Positions 14,007 through 22,197 of a DNA stretch of 32,410 bases are shown in pieces. Source of the stretch: Pseudomonadota bacterium (GTDB lineage: Bacteria > Pseudomonadota > Gammaproteobacteria > Burkholderiales > Burkholderiaceae_C); the NCBI GenBank assembly GCA_029780695.1, contig JAKOYD010000145.1, positions 1 to 32,410 of the forward strand. The letters are read 5' to 3'. The translations under genes were made by a program, and so were the position numbers. Positions within the stretch are counted from its first letter, which is position 1. Every line of letters begins with the position of its first letter. The notes below the pieces were generated by a model. That model was not told the origin of the DNA. It saw only the letters and a list, made by a program, of their open reading frames with translations, and did not search any database.

Positions 14007-15479
14007 TCATGTGGGGGTAGTACGGTTTGCTGCATTCAATGACATGATGATCGGTGACAAAATTAGCGGCGCATAAAAAATTATCAATATGTACCTATAT
14101 TCAGCTGCTATGGAAAATATAAATATTCCCATCAGTTGGATCAATAGCGCTGCCGATATGATAAACGCGGCTCGGTCGTGTTTGCGGATGGATTGTTTCG
14201 TGCATATAAAAATCAAAAACAATCCAAGCATGGGTGTCCATAGCAAAAAACGCCAGTCATAGCTGAACTCATAGACTTGATTCAAGAGCTTCGGATAAGC
14301 GGTAAGGTTCAGCGGATTGTATTCTGATTTGGTTGCATCTAAGCGCGATCCAGGCTTGTTGCTTAATGTATGCCGCGCGTCATCTGGGCCGACCATGCCC
14401 CCTTGGCCTAGCATAGATGCCAAGAAAATATTGACTCGGCTGGAAGCAAATGCAGGAATATTTCTCCATACATTATACTTGAGGAAATCTGCGCGAAGAC
14501 GGCGCTCATCCGTTTTTGTCATATTCCGAAGCATCACCCGATCCTGATTTTGATGCCAGAAGGTATCCCAATAGTCTCGATCATAAAGTCGATCAATGTC
14601 TTCCTGGGTCACATAGCGATACATGATTTCCTTGGTTCTGTCGGTAACCATGTGTCGCGTTTCCCACAGGTTCATGGGCCGGCTTTGCATGAAGTTGATG
14701 GTCTCAAAAAGAATCAGTGGCTTTACGGCTCCATGACCCCCCCCTAGATCGTATATCTTCGCCCCTATCTGGATTGCCGCTGTCCAAAATAAGATGATCG
14801 CCAGAATTCCCCAGCGAAGAGCACCCTTGAAGTGAATGGCGAGATAGATCACTGGTAAGAGGGCTATGACGCCGTTGCCTTTAAAAAAACACGCGATCGG
14901 AAACAAAAAGAACAAGTAGAAAAGCCCTAGGGCGGAAATCTTCTCTTGCCGGCTGGATAGCCAAACTTCAAACAATAGTCCAACAAACGCAAGGCTGAAG
15001 ATCGCGTCAGGATAGGCGCTTGTCGAAAAATTTAGAATGTGCGGCGTGCAGGCGACGAAGACGATTAAAAATATCGCTGTTTTTTTGTAATGGTTGATGT
15101 AGGTCCATCCAATAATTCGGGACAGTATGATCCCTTGAAATAATATCAAGGGCAACATTAATGCTTCTACCCGTTGGGTTGCGCCATAGGTCGCGAGTGC
15201 ATACAATAGCCAAGCTGGGTCTTTGCCTGTGTATCGCGGCACGCCTTGATTGATATTCGCGATCAATGAGTATCCGTCCTGCCCCAGTGGTCCTGGCCAG
15301 ACTCCCAAATACCACGCAAAATAAACAGTTAATACGATAGCTGCTATAAAACCATAAACTCTTGTTTTTTCTATGAGGGCGGGCCCGCGCACAACCCCGA
15401 TGAGTTTTGGAGTGGGCGGTTGCGGCGAGCCGCGTCCTTCATGATCGATGGACGTCAAATGATTGATCTCGGCTTCCAT
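14007..15479 (-). CDS. Large polytopic membrane protein, putative GT-C-type glycosyltransferase
   Basis: 490 residues with about ten hydrophobic helices, a long extracytoplasmic-type segment around residues 240-400, and an acidic residue in the first loop after helix 1 (WPGPLGQDGYSL, Asp near 68). This layout is typical of GT-C enzymes that transfer sugars from polyprenyl phosphate, but I recognise no specific family; DUF6020-like proteins are the nearest I can suggest. The frame extends to a TTG at 15512 overlapping the prfC stop. I chose ATG at 15479 because a GGAAG site sits 7 nt upstream, whereas the TTG has an SD-like GGGAG only 1 nt away. The gene is far richer in A+T than its surroundings, which suggests acquisition from another source. 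The downstream neighbours are the four-helix protein and the GT2. Confidence 0.7.
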   Translation of the reverse strand: MEAEINHLTSIDHEGRGSPQPPTPKLIGVVRGPALIEKTRVYGFIAAIVLTVYFAWYLGVWPGPLGQDGYSLIANINQGVPRYTGKDPAWLLYALATYGATQRVEALMLPLILFQGIILSRIIGWTYINHYKKTAIFLIVFVACTPHILNFSTSAYPDAIFSLAFVGLLFEVWLSSRQEKISALGLFYLFFLFPIACFFKGNGVIALLPVIYLAIHFKGALRWGILAIILFWTAAIQIGAKIYDLGGGHGAVKPLILFETINFMQSRPMNLWETRHMVTDRTKEIMYRYVTQEDIDRLYDRDYWDTFWHQNQDRVMLRNMTKTDERRLRADFLKYNVWRNIPAFASSRVNIFLASMLGQGGMVGPDDARHTLSNKPGSRLDATKSEYNPLNLTAYPKLLNQVYEFSYDWRFLLWTPMLGLFLIFICTKQSIRKHDRAAFIISAALLIQLMGIFIFSIAAEYRYILIIFYAPLILSPIIMSLNAANRTTPT

Positions 15480-15508
15480 GCCAAGGCTTCCAACTGCGTC
15501 TGTTTCAC

Positions 15509-17134
15509 TCAAGCTCCCTGCAACGCCAACCCCGCATGCTCCCGCAGCGGGTGAAAATGAATCTTCGGAAATCGCTCCTGCGCCAGTCGCACGTCATAAG
15601 GCGATGAGCACAAGTAGGCCAGCGCATCGGCCGCGTCGTGCGCCATGCGCAGCGGGTAGGCGTTCTCAAATTCGCGCAGCTGCTGCGGCGTGTCGGCGCT
15701 GATCCAGCGCGCGCCGGTGTATTGGCAGCCCTCCAGGCGGATGTCGCAGTCGTACTCGGTTTTCAGGCGGTGCTGCACGACTTCAAACTGCAGCTGACCG
15801 ACCGCGCCCAGCAGCATGTTGCCGCCGGCATCGGGCTTGAAGACCTGGATCGCGCCTTCCTCACCAAGCTGCGCCAGGCCCTGCTGCAACTGCTTGGTGC
15901 GCAGCGGATTTTTCAGCACCACCGTCATGAACATTTCGGGCGCGAAAAACGGCAGGCCGGTGAATTGCAGGTTGGCGCCATCGGTGATGGTATCGCCCAA
16001 CTGCACGCCGCCGTGCGTCGTGAAGCCGATGATGTCGCCGGCATAGGCCTCGTCCACGGCTTCACGGCGTTGCGACAAGAACGTCACCACGCTGGTCGGG
16101 CGCAATTCCTTGGATGTGCGCTGCACCTTCAGTTTCATCCCAGGCGTGTACTTGCCGCTGGCCACGCGCACAAAGGCGATGCGGTCGCGGTGGTTGGCGT
16201 CCATGTTGGCTTGCACCTTGAAGACGACACCGGCAAACGTGTTGTCCTCGGGCTGGATGACCTGCTCGCGCACCTCCTTGTTGACCACGACGCTGCTGGT
16301 GCGCGGGCGCGGCGCGGGCGCCATGTCGACCAGCGCGTCCAGCACTTCCATCACGCCGAAGTTGTTGACGCCTGAGCCGAAGAAGACCGGCGTCTGCTTG
16401 GCAGCCAGAAAGGCATCGTGGTCCCACGCGGGCGAGGCGCCCACGGCCAGTTCCATGCTTTCCTCGGCGGCGATGAAGGCATCGCCAAAGCGGGCGATCA
16501 GCTTGTCGCGCTCGGTCAGCGGGATCACCTCGAAGTCCTGCGGGCGCTTTTCGCTGCCGGCCTGAAACACCGTCATGGCCCGCGTGCGCAGGTTGATGAT
16601 GCCGCCGAAGCGCTTGCCCTGGCCCACCGGCCAGGTCATGGGCACGCAGGGCATGCCCAGTTCGCGCTCCACCTCGTCCAGGATGTCGAGCGGGTCGCGC
16701 ACCTCGCGGTCCATCTTGTTGACAAAGGTGATGATGGGCGTGTCGCGCTGGCGGCAGACTTCGATCAGCCGGCGCGTCTGCGCCTCCACGCCGTTGGCGG
16801 CGTCGATCACCATTAGGGCGCTGTCCACCGCCGTCAGCACGCGGTAGGTGTCTTCGGAGAAGTCCTTGTGGCCCGGCGTGTCGAGCAGGTTGATCACGTG
16901 GTCGCGGTACACCATCTGCATCACGCTCGATGCAACGGAGATGCCGCGCTGCTTTTCGATTTCCATCCAGTCGCTGGTGGCGTGGCGGCTGGCCTTGCGG
17001 GCCTTCACGCTGCCGGCGATCTGGATCGCGCCAGAGAACAGCAGCAGCTTTTCAGTCAGTGTGGTTTTGCCCGCGTCGGGGTGGCTGATGATGGCAAAGG
17101 TGCGACGGCGACGCGTCTCGGCGGCGTGGGACAA
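15509..17134 (-). CDS. prfC: Peptide chain release factor 3 (RF3)
   Basis: A 541-residue translational GTPase that recycles RF1/RF2 from the ribosome after termination. The G1 motif is SHPDAGKTT (about 17-25), G2 lies around the RGISVASSVM switch, G3 is DTPGHKDFSEDT and G4 is NKMD. The beta-barrel and C-terminal domain follow to full family length. RF3 proteins usually begin just before AETRRRRTFAIISHPDAGK. The matching start is TTG at 17134, which has GGAG 9 nt upstream. A longer frame from TTG at 17173 lacks a ribosome site. The gene is divergent from the ahcY riboswitch promoter. Confidence 0.95.
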   Translation of the reverse strand: MSHAAETRRRRTFAIISHPDAGKTTLTEKLLLFSGAIQIAGSVKARKASRHATSDWMEIEKQRGISVASSVMQMVYRDHVINLLDTPGHKDFSEDTYRVLTAVDSALMVIDAANGVEAQTRRLIEVCRQRDTPIITFVNKMDREVRDPLDILDEVERELGMPCVPMTWPVGQGKRFGGIINLRTRAMTVFQAGSEKRPQDFEVIPLTERDKLIARFGDAFIAAEESMELAVGASPAWDHDAFLAAKQTPVFFGSGVNNFGVMEVLDALVDMAPAPRPRTSSVVVNKEVREQVIQPEDNTFAGVVFKVQANMDANHRDRIAFVRVASGKYTPGMKLKVQRTSKELRPTSVVTFLSQRREAVDEAYAGDIIGFTTHGGVQLGDTITDGANLQFTGLPFFAPEMFMTVVLKNPLRTKQLQQGLAQLGEEGAIQVFKPDAGGNMLLGAVGQLQFEVVQHRLKTEYDCDIRLEGCQYTGARWISADTPQQLREFENAYPLRMAHDAADALAYLCSSPYDVRLAQERFPKIHFHPLREHAGLALQGA

Positions 17135-17230
17135 GGCAAAAAACTCCGGGTGGCGCCCGCAGGCCCATGACAAGCGGGCGGGCAGGGCGTGAACCTTCGA
17201 ATTATCGCCCGCCTACCAAAGGCCGGCCGT

Positions 17231-17236
17231 TATAAT
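17231..17236 (+). promoter_or_regulatory. -10 element of the ahcY promoter
   Basis: A perfect TATAAT lies 11 bp before the first paired bases of the SAH riboswitch, placing transcription start near 17242-17244. No convincing -35 was found at the usual distance. Confidence 0.7.
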
Positions 17237-17246
17237 CGACGCCTTT

Positions 17247-17316
17247 CCGAGGAGCGTTGCAGCGCCTGCGTTTTGCCAGGCGTGAGGCTCGGATCCCTTT
17301 CTTGCAACGACGCTCA
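17247..17316 (+). ncRNA. SAH riboswitch (S-adenosylhomocysteine-sensing leader)
   Basis: The 5' side CCGAGGAGCGTTGC (17247-17260) is followed by GAGGCTCGG and then GCAACGACGCTCA (17304-17316). CCGAG pairs with CTCGG (17288-17292), GAGCG pairs with CGCTC, and TTGC pairs with GCAA. This is the conserved core of the SAH riboswitch that precedes ahcY in betaproteobacteria and pseudomonads. In the known class, SAH binding turns expression on, so the hydrolase is made when its toxic substrate accumulates. The expression platform probably lies in 17317-17398, which carries the ribosome site. Confidence 0.93.
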
Positions 17317-17398
17317 TCCACCGGCCGGGTGCGATGGGTTGAATTCTTCGCTTTCGTCCCTGCGCCGGTGGCTCATAGACCTTTTGAGAGAGCCTGCC

Positions 17399-18835
17399 AT
17401 GAACGCACCGCTGAAGAACCCCGTGGCCGCCGATTCGGCCATTGCCGACATCAACCTGGCCGCCTGGGGCCGCAAAGAGATCGCCATTGCCGAGACCGAG
17501 ATGCCCGGCCTGATGGCGATCCGCGACGAATTCGCCAAGAAAAAGCCCCTGAAAGGCGCCCGCATCACCGGCAGCCTGCACATGACGATCCAGACCGCCG
17601 TGCTGATCGAAACCCTGCAAGCCCTCGGCGCCGAGGTGCGCTGGGCCTCGTGCAACATCTTCAGCACGCAGGACCACGCCGCCGCCGCCATTGCCGCCAA
17701 CGGCACGCCAGTGTTCGCCGTCAAGGGCGAGACCCTGACCGACTACTGGGACTACACGCACCGCATTTTTGACTTCGGCAAGAAGGGCACGAAGGGCGAA
17801 GGCCCCAACATGATCCTGGACGACGGCGGCGACGCCACGCTGCTGATGCACCTGGGCCAGCAGGCCGAAACCAACCCCAAGGTGCTGGCCGCGCCTAAGA
17901 GCGAAGAAGAAAAAATCCTGTTTGCCGCCATCAAGGCCAAGCTGAAGGAAGACCCCACCTGGTACAGCCGCAAGTCGGCCGAAATCATCGGCGTGACCGA
18001 GGAAACCACCACCGGCGTGCACCGCCTGAAAGAGATGAGCGCCGCCGGCACGCTGCTGTTTCGCGCCATCAACGTCAACGACTCGGTCACCAAGTCCAAG
18101 TTCGACAACCTGTATGGCTGCCGTGAATCGCTGGTCGACGGCATCAAGCGCGCCACCGACGTGATGATCGCCGGCAAGGTCGCCGTGGTGTGCGGCTATG
18201 GCGACGTGGGCAAGGGCAGTGCGCAGGCGCTGCGTGCGCTGTCGGCCCAAGTGTGGGTGACCGAGATCGACCCCATCTGCGCGCTTCAGGCCGCCATGGA
18301 GGGCTACCGCGTGGTCACCATGGAAGACGCCGCGCCGCTGGCCGACATTTTCGTCACGACCACCGGCAACAAGGATGTCATCACCTACAAGCACATGAAG
18401 GCCATGAAAGACCAGGCCATCGTCTGCAACATCGGCCACTTCGACAACGAAATCCAGGTCGCCGAGCTGGAAGCCAAGTGCAAGTGGGAAGAGATCAAGC
18501 CGCAGGTCGACCACGTCATCTTCAAGGACGGCAAGCGCATCATCCTGCTGGCCAAGGGGCGCCTGGTGAACCTGGGCTGCGCCACCGGCCACCCCAGCTA
18601 CGTGATGAGCAGCAGCTTTGCCAACCAGACCATCGCGCAGATCGAGCTGTTCAGCCACCCGGATGCGTACGACGTGGGCAAGGTTTACGTGCTGCCGAAG
18701 CACCTGGACGAAAAAGTGGCGCGCCTGCAACTGGCCAAGCTCAACGCCAAGCTGACCGAGCTGACGGCGGAGCAGGCCAAGTACATCGGCGTGCCCAAGC
18801 AGGGGCCGTACAAGCCGGACACGTACCGCTATTGA
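17399..18835 (+). CDS. ahcY: Adenosylhomocysteinase (SAH hydrolase)
   Basis: A 478-residue NAD-dependent enzyme splitting S-adenosylhomocysteine into adenosine and homocysteine, removing a potent inhibitor of methyltransferases. Family blocks include [16 protein letters not shown], the [13 protein letters not shown] stretch, the Rossmann loop [10 protein letters not shown] (about 266-275), and the C-terminal [18 protein letters not shown], whose Lys and Tyr help bind NAD. The length, with a roughly 40-residue insert, fits the long bacterial form. ATG at 17399 follows a GAGAGAG ribosome site and the SAH riboswitch. It leads a methionine-cycle unit with tlyA and metF. The upstream extension of the open frame is the riboswitch leader and not coding. 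Confidence 0.97.
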   Translation: MNAPLKNPVAADSAIADINLAAWGRKEIAIAETEMPGLMAIRDEFAKKKPLKGARITGSLHMTIQTAVLIETLQALGAEVRWASCNIFSTQDHAAAAIAANGTPVFAVKGETLTDYWDYTHRIFDFGKKGTKGEGPNMILDDGGDATLLMHLGQQAETNPKVLAAPKSEEEKILFAAIKAKLKEDPTWYSRKSAEIIGVTEETTTGVHRLKEMSAAGTLLFRAINVNDSVTKSKFDNLYGCRESLVDGIKRATDVMIAGKVAVVCGYGDVGKGSAQALRALSAQVWVTEIDPICALQAAMEGYRVVTMEDAAPLADIFVTTTGNKDVITYKHMKAMKDQAIVCNIGHFDNEIQVAELEAKCKWEEIKPQVDHVIFKDGKRIILLAKGRLVNLGCATGHPSYVMSSSFANQTIAQIELFSHPDAYDVGKVYVLPKHLDEKVARLQLAKLNAKLTELTAEQAKYIGVPKQGPYKPDTYRY

Positions 18836-18887
18836 TTCAATAGCTGTTTGCGCTTGACTGGAAAGCGCTGGCGGCCTGTTTGATGCC
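18836..18887 (+). repeat. R1 repeat copy between ahcY and tlyA
   Basis: Directly after the ahcY stop the sequence reads ATTCAATAGCTGTTTGCGCT, then TGACTGGAAAGCGCTGGCGG, then CCTGTTTGATGCC. This is one of the best-preserved R1 copies: AATAGCT, TTGCGCTT, AAGCGCTGG, GGCCTGTTTGAT. It fills nearly the whole intergenic gap and ends just before the tlyA start. Confidence 0.8.
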
Positions 18888-18893
18888 TATTCC

Positions 18894-19679
18894 GTGCGTG
18901 CCGACCAGTTCCTCGTCGATCGCGGCCTGGCCGCCAGCCGCAGCCAGGCGCAGCGCCTGATCGCGGCCGGCGCGCGCTGGCTGTCGCCCACCGGCTGGCG
19001 CGACCTGGGCAAGAGCGACGACTTGCCGCCCGGCGCGCAGGTCGAGCTGCTCGATGCGTCGGAAGCGCGCTATGTCTCGCGCGGCGGCCTCAAGCTGGAA
19101 GGCGCGCTGCGCGAAACGGGGCTCGACGTGCGCGGCTGGCGTTGCCTGGATGTGGGGCAGTCCACCGGCGGCTTCACCGACTGCCTGCTGCAGCACGGCG
19201 CGGCCAGCGTGACCGGCGTGGACGTGGGGCACGGGCAACTGCACCGGCGCCTGGCGCAAGATGCCCGCGTGCGGGCGCTGCAGGGCGTCAACGCGCGCGA
19301 CCTGAATGCTTCTTTATTGATAGCTAACAATCTTGATGACAAAAGCGCAGGCAGCCTCTTTCACCAAGGTTTTGACCTTGTCGTGGGCGACCTGTCGTTC
19401 ATCTCGCTCACGCTGGTGTTGCCCGCGCTGGTGCCGCTGCTTCAGCCCGGCGGCCAGTTGCTGATGCTGGTCAAGCCGCAGTTCGAGCTGCAGCCGGGCG
19501 ACATTGGCAAGGGCGGCATCGTGCGCGACGCGGGCCTGTACACGCAAGTTGAGCAACGCCTGCGCGCGGCCTGCGCCAACGCGGGTCTGATCGTGCGCCA
19601 ATGGCTGCCCAGCCCCATCGTGGGCGGCGACGGCAACCGCGAATTCTTCATCCATGCCGCGCAAGTGGCCACTTTCTGA
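18894..19679 (+). CDS. tlyA: TlyA-family rRNA methyltransferase / hemolysin-like protein
   Basis: 261 residues. An N-terminal S4 RNA-binding domain (about 1-60; RADQFLVDRGLAASRSQAQR) is followed by a SAM-dependent FtsJ-like methyltransferase domain. SAM motif I is CLDVGQSTGGFTD, where Gln replaces the commoner Ala, and VVGDLSFISL and VKPQFE are further family motifs. TlyA of mycobacteria 2'-O-methylates 16S and 23S rRNA; the role in this group is inferred. The start is GTG at 18894, since no earlier frame fits the S4 domain. A stretch around LLIANNLDDKSAGSLF is encoded by an R1 repeat copy. The use of SAM as donor fits its place between ahcY and metF. Confidence 0.9.
   Translation: MRADQFLVDRGLAASRSQAQRLIAAGARWLSPTGWRDLGKSDDLPPGAQVELLDASEARYVSRGGLKLEGALRETGLDVRGWRCLDVGQSTGGFTDCLLQHGAASVTGVDVGHGQLHRRLAQDARVRALQGVNARDLNASLLIANNLDDKSAGSLFHQGFDLVVGDLSFISLTLVLPALVPLLQPGGQLLMLVKPQFELQPGDIGKGGIVRDAGLYTQVEQRLRAACANAGLIVRQWLPSPIVGGDGNREFFIHAAQVATF
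19308..19364 (+). repeat. R1 repeat copy inside tlyA
   Basis: This reads GCTTCTTTATTGATAGCTAA, then GATGACAAAAGCGCAGGCAG, then CCTCTTTCACC. It keeps the R1 order GCTTC, ATTGATAGCT, GATGxxxAAGCGC, GGC. It is translated in frame in the methyltransferase domain and adds a short polar loop (about 19 residues) between motif I and the VVGDLSF strand. Confidence 0.7.
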
Positions 19680-19688
19680 CATCGCACC

Positions 19689-20528
19689 ATGAGCCTGAAC
19701 CTCAGCCTCGAATTCTTTCCCCCCAAGACGCCCGAAGGTGTCGAAAAGCTGCGTGCCGTGCGCGCCCGGCTGTACCCGCTGAAGCCCGAGTTCTGCTCGG
19801 TCACCTTTGGCGCCGGCGGCTCCACGCAGGACGGCACCCTGGACACCGTGCGCGAAATCGTCGGCGAAGGCATGCGCGGCGTGCCGCACCTGTCGTGCAT
19901 CGGGCAGACGGCCGAGTCGATCCGCGAGCGCCTGGCTACTTACCGCGCGGCGGGCGTGCGCCGCATCGTCGCGCTGCGGGGCGACCTGCCCAGCGGCTAC
20001 GGCAGCGGCGGCGAATTCCGCTACGCCAGCGACCTGGTGGCTTTCATCCGTGCCGAAACGGGCGATCACTTCAAGCTGGCCGTCGCCGCCTACCCCGAAA
20101 TCCACCCGCAGGCCAAGTCGCCCGATGCCGACCTGGACGCCTTTGCCGCCAAGGTGCGCGCGGGCGCCAACGTCGGCATTACGCAGTATTTCTTCAACCC
20201 GGACGCGTACTTTCGCTACCGCGACGAACTGAAGGCACGCGGCGTCGACGTGCCGGTGCTGCCCGGTATCATGCCCATCACCAATTCGACGCAGCTGCTG
20301 CGCTTTTCGGACAGCTGCGGCGCCGAGGTGCCGCGCTGGATCCGCGCGCGACTGCAGGCCTTCGGCGACGACGCCGCTGCCATCCGCGACTTTGGCGCCG
20401 ACGTGGTAGCCGCCCTGTGCGAACGCTTGCGCGCGGGCGGCGCGCCGGGCTTTCATTTCTACACGCTGAACCAGGCCAACGGCACGCTCGAAGTGTGCCG
20501 CCGACTGGGCTGGGCGACACCGGCCTGA
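19689..20528 (+). CDS. metF: Methylenetetrahydrofolate reductase
   Basis: A 279-residue FAD enzyme reducing 5,10-methylene-THF to 5-methyl-THF, the methyl donor for methionine synthesis. It shows the expected LEFFPPKT start with the catalytic Glu, then CSVTFGAGGS, VALRGDLP, AAYPEIHPQ, ITQYFFNPDAYFRY, LPGIMPI and a C-terminal FHFYTLNQ. It is full length for the short bacterial form. ATG lies 9 bp after the tlyA stop, so the two are co-transcribed. With ahcY upstream this places methyl-group supply and SAH removal in one unit under the SAH riboswitch. Confidence 0.96.
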   Translation: MSLNLSLEFFPPKTPEGVEKLRAVRARLYPLKPEFCSVTFGAGGSTQDGTLDTVREIVGEGMRGVPHLSCIGQTAESIRERLATYRAAGVRRIVALRGDLPSGYGSGGEFRYASDLVAFIRAETGDHFKLAVAAYPEIHPQAKSPDADLDAFAAKVRAGANVGITQYFFNPDAYFRYRDELKARGVDVPVLPGIMPITNSTQLLRFSDSCGAEVPRWIRARLQAFGDDAAAIRDFGADVVAALCERLRAGGAPGFHFYTLNQANGTLEVCRRLGWATPA

Positions 20529-20674
20529 GCGCCGCCCCTTGATGCGGCGCTGCAACAAGGCGCCGCGCGCCGTTGGGCGCCGAAGCCGCGTTTGATGTGG
20601 CGCAACACCGCCCGGCCAGACCGGCAGTCAAATCCCTTCCACTCAAAAGCTTATTTGTTGGAAGGGAAAACACC

Positions 20675-21274
20675 ATGTTCAAGAAAAGTATGTTGCTGGC
20701 TGCGGTGCTTGCTGGCCTGGCCGCGCCCGCCTGGGCGCAAACCTCGGGTGACAGCCCGTGGCTGGTGCGCCTGCGCGCCGTGCACCTCAACAGCGCCAAC
20801 GGCGATTCGACCGGCCTGGGCCTGACGGTCAACAACAAATGGCTGCCCGAGGCGGACGTGTCGTACTTCTTCACGCCCAACATCGCCGCCGAGCTGATCC
20901 TGACCTATCCGCAGCGCCATTCGGTCTATGCCGGCGGGGGCTACATCGGCTCGCTGCGCCACCTGCCGCCCACGCTGACGCTGCAGTACCACTTCACCAA
21001 CGCCACGCCTTTCACGCCTTACGTGGGCGCCGGCCTGAACTACACGCGCTTCAGCTCGGTCGACCTGCTGGGCGGCGCTGCCGACGTCAAGCGCAATTCG
21101 TTCGGCCCCGCGCTACAGGTAGGCGCCAGCTACGCGCTGACCAAGAACCTGTCGCTGAACCTGGACGTCAAGAAGGTCTGGATCAAGACCGACGTGTACG
21201 CCGGCGGCAACAAGGCTGGCACTTTCAAGGTCGACCCCGTGCTGGTGGGCGTCGGCCTGGGCTACCGGTTCTGA
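20675..21274 (+). CDS. ompW: OmpW-family outer-membrane beta-barrel protein
   Basis: 199 residues. The signal peptide ([20 protein letters not shown], cleaved after AWA-QT) is followed by alternating beta-strands typical of an eight-stranded barrel: [59 protein letters not shown], and a last strand ending in Phe (VGVGLGYRF), the usual barrel-assembly signal. OmpW proteins form narrow hydrophobic channels in the outer membrane. ATG at 20675 was chosen for the GGAAGGG ribosome site 8 nt upstream and the signal peptide. The 146-bp gap from metF contains a G/C-rich inverted repeat (20528-20551) but no clear promoter, so it is probably a separate unit. Confidence 0.93.
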   Translation: MFKKSMLLAAVLAGLAAPAWAQTSGDSPWLVRLRAVHLNSANGDSTGLGLTVNNKWLPEADVSYFFTPNIAAELILTYPQRHSVYAGGGYIGSLRHLPPTLTLQYHFTNATPFTPYVGAGLNYTRFSSVDLLGGAADVKRNSFGPALQVGASYALTKNLSLNLDVKKVWIKTDVYAGGNKAGTFKVDPVLVGVGLGYRF

Positions 21275-21300
21275 TGGGATCGTCTTCGCTCGTTCGACGG

Positions 21301-21330
21301 GAAAGGGGGCTTTGGCCCCTTTTCCTTTTT
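21301..21330 (+). terminator. Rho-independent terminator after ompW
   Basis: AAAGGGG (21302-21308) pairs with CCCCTTT (21316-21322) around a short loop and is followed by TCCTTTTT. It lies about 27 bp after the ompW stop. Confidence 0.8.
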
Positions 21331-21351
21331 CTGGCACCCCGGGCGGCCCTG

Positions 21352-21380
21352 AAGACAGCCCGCAGCGAAGCAGTTAAAAT
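21352..21380 (+). promoter_or_regulatory. Predicted promoter of rlpA
   Basis: AAGACA (21352-21357), a 17-bp spacer and TAAAAT (21375-21380). Transcription would start at about 21386-21388, essentially on the second in-frame ATG (21388), suggesting a leaderless message. Confidence 0.45.
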
Positions 21381-22074
21381 GCGCCCCATGTTACGGGACA
21401 CCTCTCCCGGCGCCCGCGCCCGCGGCACGCCGGATTCGGGAAGTGCGCGCCGTCTGCCAGCCTGCCGAGTGTTGTGGATCGGCGCGCTGTTGCTGGCAGC
21501 TGGGCCCCTTGCGGCCCAGACGGTGAGCCTCAACGCTTCCAACCCATCCTCTCTGCTCGCCGAGCCATGCTCGTCGGCCAGAGCCGTGCACGACATGCGC
21601 TGCACCAACTACACCGGCTTCAAGGCGCGGTTGGGTGGCGATGCGGGCGCGCTGGCCGACGCGGACCCCAGCCCCAGTGCTGGCGCGCCGGGCCTGACCG
21701 CGTCCAAACGCCCCTCGCTTGGCCTCAGCGCCGGGCGCGACCTGCAGCGCGGCGTCGCGTCGTGGTACGGCCCCGGCTTTCATGGCCGGCTGACGGCCAA
21801 CGGCGAAAAGTTCGACATGCACGAGCTTACCGCCGCGCACAAGACGTTGCCCTTCGGCACCCGCGTGCTGGTGCACAACCCGCGCACCGGCAAGGAAGTG
21901 GTGGTGCGCATCAACGACCGCGGTCCGTTCATCAAGGGCCGCGTCATCGACTTGAGCAAGGCGGCGGCCAAGGCGCTGGGCTTCAACGCGCGCGGACACG
22001 ATGCGGTGGTGCTGCGCGAAGTGGCGCCGACGGCACGCACGGCGAGCGCGGCGGCATCGGATCGCGACAGCTGA
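21379..22074 (+). CDS. rlpA: RlpA-like septal ring lytic transglycosylase (DPBB domain)
   Basis: 231 residues. An N-terminal hydrophobic export segment ([17 protein letters not shown]) leads into a low-complexity region to about residue 110. The double-psi beta-barrel RlpA domain follows: [60 protein letters not shown]. RlpA cleaves glycan strands lacking stem peptides at the division site. No lipobox precedes the hydrophobic segment and there is no SPOR domain, so septal targeting by SPOR is not expected. Two in-frame ATGs (21379, 21388) are possible. The first overlaps a good -10 box, so the second may be the true, leaderless start. Confidence 0.88.
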   Translation: MRPMLRDTSPGARARGTPDSGSARRLPACRVLWIGALLLAAGPLAAQTVSLNASNPSSLLAEPCSSARAVHDMRCTNYTGFKARLGGDAGALADADPSPSAGAPGLTASKRPSLGLSAGRDLQRGVASWYGPGFHGRLTANGEKFDMHELTAAHKTLPFGTRVLVHNPRTGKEVVVRINDRGPFIKGRVIDLSKAAAKALGFNARGHDAVVLREVAPTARTASAAASDRDS

Positions 22075-22078
22075 TTTG

Positions 22079-22140
22079 ACAATCGAATCAGCCTTTGGCG
22101 CTTGCCCACAAAGCGTCTAGCGCTATCAAGTCAATAGTAA
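22079..22140 (-). repeat. R1 repeat copy between rlpA and paaE
   Basis: On the minus strand the order is ACTATTGACTTGATAGCGCT, then AGACGCTTTGTGGGCAAGCG, then CCAAAGGCTGATTCGATT. This matches R1 in the reverse orientation, directly against the paa terminator. Confidence 0.7.
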
Positions 22141-22165
22141 AAAAGGCGCCGAAGCGCCTCTTTTC
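22136..22165. terminator. Bidirectional terminator between rlpA and paaE
   Basis: AGGCGC (22144-22149), loop CGAA, GCGCCT (22154-22159). It is flanked by A-rich sequence on the left (T-run for the minus-strand paa operon) and CTTTT on the right (for rlpA). The loop reads TTCG on the minus strand, a very stable tetraloop. Confidence 0.8.
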
Positions 22166-22197
22166 TTTCGCCTCATAGGCCGCTGCGCGGCGTAAGG

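Noticed and set aside
17213..18730. Minus-strand open frame (505 codons) opposite ahcY
   Set aside because: It is the shadow of a highly conserved gene. It would also run through the riboswitch on the wrong strand.
20528..20551. Terminator after metF
   Set aside because: A good 8-bp stem (AGCGCCGC and GCGGCGCT) is present but no T-run follows, so it was not called.
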